Shown here: positions 14,720 to 20,299 of the stretch, piece by piece
Numbering within the stretch: the first letter of the stretch is position 1
Layout of the letters: every line of letters begins with the position of its first letter
NCBI GenBank assembly: GCA_017435025.1
Contig: JAFSFU010000016.1
Coordinates: 1 to 20,299, forward strand
Direction: 5' to 3'
DNA length: 20,299 nucleotides
Origin: Lachnospiraceae bacterium
GTDB taxonomy: Bacteria; Bacillota_A; Clostridia; Lachnospirales; Lachnospiraceae
Notes under the pieces: model-generated
The model's input: only the letters and a program-made list of their open reading frames with translations
Databases searched by the model: none
What the model was told of the DNA's origin: nothing
Program-made: the position numbers and the translations under genes

Positions 14720-15904
14720 TTAGCTTGCTTCTACTAAAACATCCTCATAAACACCTTCATAACCGTTCGAATTTAACCATGTATCATTCCAACTAAAATA
14801 TCCGAAAGGTCCATCCGAATCTTCAGTAGTGTACCACGATCCATTTGTACTGTATTCTTTGTCATACTCTACCCATTCCATAGTACCATCGTTTTTTACA
14901 AGAATATCTCCATCTTGCCCCCGGACTTTCTCTGGTGGAATCAGCGATGCAATCAATTCCTCCGGGGTCATCTCTTCGTCGATTGGCGGTTCCTCAACAG
15001 GTGGTTCTTCTGTAGGTGGTTCTTCCCCCGGCACTTCCTCGCTATTGGAATCGCTGCCGATGGATGGAGTTGTTGATGGTGCCCAATCGTTATCATCCCG
15101 CTCTGGAGCACGGTTGCGCTGTTCATATTCTATTTCGAGTTTTTTCTGTTCTTCTAGATACTCTTCGACCATTGTATTGGCCTGCTGCAGTTCTTCCTCC
15201 GTATCCAGCCCGATTGCAGTCAGATCCAGAAGCTCACGATTTTCCAGAATCATGGATAGACCTTCATCATTCAAATCCGTCCATTCAAATGGCGCTTTGG
15301 TTTTTAATATATACTTAACAGGCGCACCCGGTCCCATCGGCTGACCTTCCCAGTCGCGTTCCAACTGAATAGTTTCTCCGGCTTTCAGATTTACCGTATT
15401 TCCATCTCCCAGATTCCAGTCTACATGACCCTCTACCAGGTAGAATTCCATTTTCAGCGGATTAAAACTGAAAACACCGCTGGTACCACGGATACTCATG
15501 GATGTATGAGCCGCCTCAAAGGTCATGTCCTCATCCTCTGCCAACGGAGAATCTACGTTAAAGAAGAGATCACCATTGTTCAACGTCAGTTTCAGAGATT
15601 TCGGGGATGCCTTGGAAATTACTACATCCGTATTCTCCTCCATACAAAGAACTTTATCGTTATCTGTTTCAATATAAATCTTTGAGAATTTTCCGGTACT
15701 GAGTTTATTTCCCTGACCAAGGTTCATACCTTTCGTCGCCTTCAGTTTACGATTGTTCGCCTTCACAACAAATGCATTCTCACCGCTTGTTTCAATAATG
15801 GACATTTTTCTGCTTTCGATTTCTTCAGCCAAGGAACTGATACTGATGGTCAGAAATGTCGCTGCCAATGCAATTACAGCTATCTTTTTACCTTTTTTCC
15901 ACAT
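14720..15904 (-). CDS. Secreted FecR-domain protein
   Basis: A 394-residue exported protein. It has a Sec signal peptide (KK-rich start, hydrophobic 8-22, probable cleavage after SSLA at 26) without a lipobox. A FecR domain at about 35-185 shows the typical features: KATKGMNLGQGNKLSTG, then LTLNNGDLFFNV, TSMSIRGTSGVFSF and VEGHVDW. A helical segment follows at about 215-265, then a Ser/Thr/Pro and Glu/Pro linker (WAPSTTPSIGSDSNSEEVPG and EEPP repeats), and an aromatic C-terminal domain at about 310-394. FecR domains in other bacteria sense or relay signals at the envelope. Its start overlaps the hydrolase gene by 17 bp, with GGGAG upstream. Its operon partner is a CHASE2 cyclase, suggesting it feeds that sensor. 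Confidence 0.88.
   Translation of the reverse strand: MWKKGKKIAVIALAATFLTISISSLAEEIESRKMSIIETSGENAFVVKANNRKLKATKGMNLGQGNKLSTGKFSKIYIETDNDKVLCMEENTDVVISKASPKSLKLTLNNGDLFFNVDSPLAEDEDMTFEAAHTSMSIRGTSGVFSFNPLKMEFYLVEGHVDWNLGDGNTVNLKAGETIQLERDWEGQPMGPGAPVKYILKTKAPFEWTDLNDEGLSMILENRELLDLTAIGLDTEEELQQANTMVEEYLEEQKKLEIEYEQRNRAPERDDNDWAPSTTPSIGSDSNSEEVPGEEPPTEEPPVEEPPIDEEMTPEELIASLIPPEKVRGQDGDILVKNDGTMEWVEYDKEYSTNGSWYTTEDSDGPFGYFSWNDTWLNSNGYEGVYEDVLVEAS
14979..15032 (-). repeat. Glu-Pro-rich repeat in the FecR protein
   Basis: Three consecutive EEPPx units (EEPPTEEPPVEEPPIDEE) form an extended acidic linker. At the DNA level GGTGGTTCTTC-like units recur on the plus strand, so the tract may vary in copy number between strains. 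Confidence 0.7.
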
Positions 15905-16751
15905 ACACTTCGCTCCCTTCTTCCAGGTGGAACATCATACCTTCGCGAGCGAAGATACATTTACTACTCCTTTTTTTCGCCGCTTCCTCCAGCCGCATCA
16001 ACTCATTATCGGTCTTACTCCAGTCGTGGTGGGAGATACACAGCCGTTTCACCTGACACTCCTCTGCAACCTGCACTCCCTGCTCCCAGGTACTATGACC
16101 GAACCCGCGATATTGGTCTATTTCTGAATCCGAATACATACCATCAAAAAGCAACAGATCACAAGATGCAATAAATTCCTTATACTCGGAAGCAAAATCC
16201 TCCGTCAATTCATAATCTAATCCGTAGACCATGCTGGTATCCTCTTTCTCCAATCGGAAGATCAAGGTACAATCCGGATGGTTGGAGTGGAGTGCACGGA
16301 CTACTGCTCCGCCCGGAAGGTCAATTCTGTCACCAGAATTCACATCATGCCAGTACATTTCTGCACCTGCCGCATCCAACGAAACCGGCCAGTACGGTGG
16401 ACCTGCCATCTGTTTCATTCTTTGTTCAAACGACATCTTTTCATCCGATGCACCGTAGAAATGCAGAATGCAATCCTTTTTATAAATGAATGGGAAAAAC
16501 GGGAGTCCAATCACATGATCCAAATGAACATGGCTGATAAAAATATGAAATACATTGACACCGTCCTGAAACTGAGGCAGCAACTCTTCCGCCAACGCAC
16601 GAATTCCTGTGCCGCAATCAAAGATTGCAACCTCTTTATCCCACTGCGCAGAAACACATGCCGTATTACCGCCAAATATCATGCGATCCGAATATGGAGC
16701 TGCCATGGACCCCCTGGTACCCCAGATTTTTACCTTCACCCCATGTCTCAT
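15888..16751 (-). CDS. Metallo-beta-lactamase-fold hydrolase (RNase Z / class II phosphodiesterase-like)
   Basis: A 287-residue cytoplasmic metallohydrolase. The N-terminal block IWGTRGSMAAP, then FGGNTACVSA and IFDCGTGIRAL, is typical of RNase Z-like and phosphodiesterase-like MBL proteins. Metal ligands are H74, H76, D78 and H79 (SHVHLDHVIG), with H158 (SNHPD), D179 (YGLDY) and H241/H242 (ISHHDWSKTD) as the remaining candidates. The HxHLDH block resembles the start of the class II cyclic nucleotide phosphodiesterase signature, though the later part differs. With a cyclase and a cyclic-nucleotide-binding phosphatase in the same operon, a phosphodiesterase role is attractive but unproven. It starts at 16751, 8 bases after GAAGGAG; a TTG frame from 16772 is less likely. 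Confidence 0.85.
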   Translation of the reverse strand: MRHGVKVKIWGTRGSMAAPYSDRMIFGGNTACVSAQWDKEVAIFDCGTGIRALAEELLPQFQDGVNVFHIFISHVHLDHVIGLPFFPFIYKKDCILHFYGASDEKMSFEQRMKQMAGPPYWPVSLDAAGAEMYWHDVNSGDRIDLPGGAVVRALHSNHPDCTLIFRLEKEDTSMVYGLDYELTEDFASEYKEFIASCDLLLFDGMYSDSEIDQYRGFGHSTWEQGVQVAEECQVKRLCISHHDWSKTDNELMRLEEAAKKRSSKCIFAREGMMFHLEEGSEVYVEKR

Positions 16752-16759
16752 CTGTCTCA

Positions 16760-16766
16760 CTCCTTC
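16760..16766 (-). promoter_or_regulatory. Ribosome binding site deciding the MBL hydrolase start
   Basis: GAAGGAG on the minus strand lies 8 bases before the ATG at 16751. It would be inside the coding sequence if the TTG at 16772 were used. Confidence 0.7.
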
Positions 16767-16784
16767 TGTCAAATTTACTCCAGG

Positions 16785-19232
16785 CTATTTCAGCTTTCTT
16801 TGCTCCTTTGCCTGTTTTTCCAGTACTTTCTGCTCTTTTGCCAATTCCTTCGGAGTCATATGTTTTCTTCTGGAAGTCTGAATATCATGCATACTGATTT
16901 CTTCGAAAGACATCAGTTCCTTCATATTACCGGTTCTCTGCGCCTTCATAAGACCACTGATCACCTCAGGAGTACCGACACTATACTCTTTCGTTTCCGG
17001 AACAAAAACTGCGATAGGATGTTGTCCACTCTGCGCATACCTTCCACATATCGCAAAGAATTCCGGATTACTCCAAGCGTTCGTGTAGACACTTGTTCTC
17101 AACATGAGCAACGACTTTGCCCAGCTTTCATTGGTGATGTCCTTCATTTCTTTCAAAGAACGGACATCCCTGCATTTTTCCATAAGATGTTCCATCGCAA
17201 TTCGCTCAGCAGCACCTTCCGTAACCACACGAGCCTTTTCCGAACCATCAAATACCGGTTCCAAAAAGGATTCCGTCGCCACAAATTTTTCACAATAATT
17301 CTTTACATGCAGCATTTCACCGATGCATCTGACTGTCTGCTCCAACTCTTCCATCTCATCATAATTCTGGTTTTTCACATGTGGCGGGCAACACTGGAAG
17401 AGATCCTGGGTTACACCGATAATAAAATCTGCTTTCTGGTAATCGGCTGCCAGCTGGGTTATTGATGGATCACGGAAGAAATCCATAGGATGCTCACCCA
17501 CAAGAACCATCATGGTACCAAGGGTATCACAGATATCATTCTGGCGTTCACGGAAATAAGCATGATAATCAGCATCTTTTCCGTTCTTCTTGATAAATTC
17601 ATCTTTAGACATCACAGTCACTTTTTCAACAAATGCCTTACCAATCTCCTGCTTGCGTGCCCTTAACTCCGGATCGTCTGAAAGCACTTCTTCCATCGAC
17701 ATTCCCTGCGTCATCGCGAACAGACGGCACAACGCAGTACGGGTCTGGGATCTGTACAGCGTTTTCATCATCGAAACCGTGCCGCCGGAACATTCTTTTT
17801 CCGGAATTCCCAATTCGGCCGCGGTCTCCTTATCCATTGGCACTATTGCCACAGTCGACACGGTGTTATTTAACAAACCAATGAGCGTTTGATCTTTCTC
17901 CGGAGTTTTTCCTTCGATCATAAATCCAAAGAAGTCCATATCCGCCTGCAAACATGCTTCACTTGTACGTTTTATTGCCGTTTTCATTCGATGATGATCT
18001 CTTTCACGTTCCACGACACTTCGAACGTACGCTTTGATCTCATCATGGCGGTCTTCCTTGCCCAATTCATCCAGACTGATCCGCTCCGCCATCTGTTTCT
18101 TTGTTTCTTTTGGTTTAATCCCAAGGAAGTTTTTGAATCTTCTCCAAACAGACACTTCTTCTTTCAAATTCACCTGTGCATGCATCGGGATTGGATCCTT
18201 AAAATCATATCCCTCGTTGGTCTTCGCAAACGGAGCGACATCCATTCTCGCCTTTCCTTCCAACGCATAGGCGACTACTTCACACTTCATTCTGCGCATA
18301 TAATCGTCTCTGGATTCACCTTTTCTTTGCTTAGGCAGCACGGATAACGCAGGTCTTCCATCGAGAAACACCGTATCAAGGAAGTTTTTCTTATCTTTTT
18401 TGATCGCTTTCAGTTCATCCTTATTGTAAAGCGCATCCATCATATTATCAAACGTCGATACTCCCCACTCAATGTCCAGGCGTTTTGGATTTTCTTTACG
18501 GATTCTTGCCGGGAAATTATCGACCGTCACATCTGTAAGCACATTGGAATTCATGATGAGGTTCGCTGCTTTCGGAGTAAGAACTTCTGCGCGCTTTTCT
18601 GTATATCCCTCCATCGCGCGGTAAATCACGTATTCCGGTTCTGCAGGCAATTTCTCACCAACCGATTTTAGGACATCATTCTGCGCCTTTTCGCGTGCTG
18701 CATCAATCTGCCCCTCCTCTGTCTGGCGCATAATCGCATTGTCCATGAAGAAAGTTCCCATCAGATTCTGGAAAATAGACAATTCTTCCGTCTTTGCAAG
18801 ATACTTTCTCATATTGGCACTATCAAGGCGGTTTCTTTGGGATGCGATATCCCGACTTACTCTGTCCTTATATGGTTCGGTAATGGTCATCATCTGCGCT
18901 TCGCTGTAAACTTTGCTCAGATACGCCAACTCAGTTGCTTCCAGATAGGACTGTCTGTAGAGATCAAGAATCGTCTTTGCAGCCTTTTTACGGGGAGACT
19001 CTTCCATATTCTCCAAACGACGTTCTGCTGCATTGATGTCATGTTCCATCTGAATAAAATTCTCATTCATTCCGGTAAACCGCTGTTCCACAAAATCAGC
19101 AATTCGGACATCTGTCATAAACTCCAGATCATCCCAATTTGTCTGCTTGATACCATCCTCCGCTATATCAGCCAGCCTTTTTTGGGCTTCATCCAGTAAC
19201 TCTTCTACACTATTATAAGGTTTCTTCGCCAT
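16785..19232 (-). CDS. Large soluble protein of unknown function (815 residues)
   Basis: I do not recognise this protein. It has no signal peptide or membrane segment, is rich in charged residues and is predicted by eye to be mainly helical, so it should be cytoplasmic. The first 130 residues look like coiled-coil or helical-bundle sequence (SVEELLDEAQKRLADIAEDG, INAAERRLENMEE). A middle part carries a basic amphipathic stretch around 360-380 (WRRFKNFLGIKPKETKK). A CCPPH cluster lies near residue 612. The C-terminus is a Lys/Glu-rich helix (ELAKEQKVLEKQAKEQRKLK). No ATPase, nuclease or kinase motif is visible. GGAGG precedes the ATG by 5 bases. It lies 10 bp after the phosphatase gene and 33 bp before the hydrolase gene, so it may be the phosphatase's target or scaffold, which is inference only. 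Confidence 0.85.
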   Translation of the reverse strand: MAKKPYNSVEELLDEAQKRLADIAEDGIKQTNWDDLEFMTDVRIADFVEQRFTGMNENFIQMEHDINAAERRLENMEESPRKKAAKTILDLYRQSYLEATELAYLSKVYSEAQMMTITEPYKDRVSRDIASQRNRLDSANMRKYLAKTEELSIFQNLMGTFFMDNAIMRQTEEGQIDAAREKAQNDVLKSVGEKLPAEPEYVIYRAMEGYTEKRAEVLTPKAANLIMNSNVLTDVTVDNFPARIRKENPKRLDIEWGVSTFDNMMDALYNKDELKAIKKDKKNFLDTVFLDGRPALSVLPKQRKGESRDDYMRRMKCEVVAYALEGKARMDVAPFAKTNEGYDFKDPIPMHAQVNLKEEVSVWRRFKNFLGIKPKETKKQMAERISLDELGKEDRHDEIKAYVRSVVERERDHHRMKTAIKRTSEACLQADMDFFGFMIEGKTPEKDQTLIGLLNNTVSTVAIVPMDKETAAELGIPEKECSGGTVSMMKTLYRSQTRTALCRLFAMTQGMSMEEVLSDDPELRARKQEIGKAFVEKVTVMSKDEFIKKNGKDADYHAYFRERQNDICDTLGTMMVLVGEHPMDFFRDPSITQLAADYQKADFIIGVTQDLFQCCPPHVKNQNYDEMEELEQTVRCIGEMLHVKNYCEKFVATESFLEPVFDGSEKARVVTEGAAERIAMEHLMEKCRDVRSLKEMKDITNESWAKSLLMLRTSVYTNAWSNPEFFAICGRYAQSGQHPIAVFVPETKEYSVGTPEVISGLMKAQRTGNMKELMSFEEISMHDIQTSRRKHMTPKELAKEQKVLEKQAKEQRKLK

Positions 19233-19242
19233 ACAGTCCTCC

Positions 19243-20299
19243 CTATCTTACCAAATACACCATCGTAATGTCATCCGACTGATCTGCACCGTTTGCAAAT
19301 ATATGAATCGTTTCATACATTTTATCCAGCAGCATTTCCGGTTCCCCGGCAATATCGCTGTATCGATTCAACGTTTCAACAAGTCTCCCATCACCGAACA
19401 TTTCTTCTTTATCGTTAAATGCCTCGGTCACACCATCGGTGTAAAGATAGAATCGATCTCCAGGCATCAGGGTTGTTTTCTGTTCTCGGTACGGCATATC
19501 TTCCATCATACCGAACACAAAGTCCACCTTGCAGTCCATCATCTCAAACGGACCTCCGGCACGGGAAATGCACGGTTTATTGTGACCGCCATTTACGAAA
19601 GATAATGTATGATTCTTCACATCTAAAACACAGATAAATACGGTAACAAATAACTCTTCTTCATTATCCTCATTGAGCTGGTTGTTCACACGATCCGCCA
19701 TCTCCGCAAGAGGCATATCCAAACTCATATAGTTCTTGATATGTGTCTTTGCCACAGTCATAAACAATGACGCAGGAACACCTTTTCCTGAAACATCCGC
19801 GATCAGGAAGCATAAGCGATTCTCATCAATCTGGAATACATCATAAAAATCACCGCCGACTTCTTTCGCCGGTTTCATTCTCGCTGTAATATGTACATCC
19901 GGCATCTTGTTGAACTTACCAAAAGATTTCGGAAGATATCCGCTCTGAATCTTTGCTGCGATCTCAAGCTCCGATTTCATACGCTCTCGTTCCACAACGA
20001 TTTTCGTGGTTTTTGTATAAAGGAGTTCCAGAAATGCACCATATACCTTTCTGTTGGACTCTGCGAGTCCCTCAAATACCGGTTTGGAAAGATGGGCGCA
20101 AGTCACCTTAGTCGCAGCACGAACCGTCGCCTTTCTTGTACCGTCTTTGATCAATGCAAGTTCACCGACCACGTCGCCGGATTCCTGTTCACTGATCAGC
20201 ACACCATTGGCGGCAAGAACTTCTGTCTTTCCCTCCAGTATAATGTACATGCCGTCATCCGCAGACGCACCATAGGTAACAATATCCTCACCCGGCTCA
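19243..20299 (-). CDS. Cyclic-nucleotide-binding SpoIIE/RsbU-type PP2C phosphatase, 5' end missing
   Basis: The frame is open to the right edge, so the N-terminus lies outside the window; the codons before the ATG at 20250 (EPGEDIVTYGASADDG) already belong to the domain. First comes a cyclic-nucleotide-binding domain with a phosphate-binding cassette (GELALIKDGTRKATVRA) whose Glu and Arg have the same 9-residue spacing as in protein kinase A. A helical linker with IQSGYLP follows, as in RsbU. The PP2C domain has its metal aspartates in GGDFYDVF, IADVSGKGVPASLFM, YTDGVTEA and DQSDDITMV. Such phosphatases dephosphorylate Ser/Thr on regulatory proteins, often anti-sigma antagonists. None is encoded here. 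It is the first visible gene of the operon, 10 bp before the 815-residue protein gene. Confidence 0.92.
   Translation of the reverse strand, partial: EPGEDIVTYGASADDGMYIILEGKTEVLAANGVLISEQESGDVVGELALIKDGTRKATVRAATKVTCAHLSKPVFEGLAESNRKVYGAFLELLYTKTTKIVVERERMKSELEIAAKIQSGYLPKSFGKFNKMPDVHITARMKPAKEVGGDFYDVFQIDENRLCFLIADVSGKGVPASLFMTVAKTHIKNYMSLDMPLAEMADRVNNQLNEDNEEELFVTVFICVLDVKNHTLSFVNGGHNKPCISRAGGPFEMMDCKVDFVFGMMEDMPYREQKTTLMPGDRFYLYTDGVTEAFNDKEEMFGDGRLVETLNRYSDIAGEPEMLLDKMYETIHIFANGADQSDDITMVYLVR

Noticed and set aside
14979..15040. CRISPR-like or tandem DNA repeat signal
   Set aside because: The repeated GGTGGTTCTTC-type units are explained by EEPP codons in the FecR linker; there are no spacers.
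16278..17465. 395-codon plus-strand open frame across the hydrolase and 815-residue protein genes
   Set aside because: It spans the junction of two well-supported minus-strand genes and translates to low-complexity His/Phe/Arg-rich sequence typical of an antisense shadow.

Overview
The window looks like chromosomal DNA of a low-to-mid-GC anaerobic Firmicute, most likely a clostridium of the Lachnospiraceae type. Supporting signs are strong AGGAGG-type ribosome sites, compact operons, and the gene families present: an aldo/keto reductase with a ferredoxin tail, AzlCD, an M17 aminopeptidase, DUF3870 and DUF4392. The genus cannot be named from the sequence alone. I see no phage genes, IS elements, CRISPR arrays, tRNA or rRNA.

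Layout. (1) 1-1287, minus strand: an aldo/keto reductase followed 1 bp later by the first 34 codons of a membrane protein that runs off the left edge. (2) 1345-6022, plus strand: an extended -10 promoter and a probable six-gene operon azlC-azlD-M17 aminopeptidase-XRE regulator-membrane protein-DUF4230 protein, ending in a hairpin terminator. (3) 6048-7841, minus: a duplicated-ATPase ABC-F protein. (4) 7941-9983, minus: DUF3870 protein, ABC ATPase and ABC permease (nitrate/sulfonate/thiamine-precursor type, with no binding protein in view), then a hairpin terminator. (5) 10084-11205, plus: a near-consensus promoter, a leader of about 160 nt containing a compact folded element and an intrinsic-terminator-like hairpin, then a DUF4392 (glutamate cyclase-like) gene and a perfect 16-bp terminator shared with the convergent operon. 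(6) 11217-20299, minus: a tightly packed operon of six genes, at most 33 bp apart or overlapping, which enters from beyond the right edge.

The right-hand operon is the most interesting part. In transcription order it encodes a cyclic-nucleotide-binding domain fused to a SpoIIE/RsbU-type PP2C phosphatase, an 815-residue soluble protein I do not recognise, a metallo-beta-lactamase-fold hydrolase with an HxHLDH motif, a secreted FecR-domain protein, a GT39-type protein mannosyltransferase, and a CHASE2 class III nucleotidyl cyclase with every catalytic residue in place. Read together, this could be a self-contained second-messenger circuit: an external FecR/CHASE2 input, a cyclase that makes cyclic nucleotide, a phosphatase that senses it, possibly a hydrolase that removes it, and a glycosyltransferase acting on an exported partner. 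The parts are seen in the sequence; their wiring is inference. cAMP signalling of this kind is not a standard pathway of clostridia, and the 815-residue protein is the best candidate for an undescribed component.

A second candidate for novelty is the structured, terminator-bearing leader of the DUF4392 gene, which does not match any riboswitch class I can recall.
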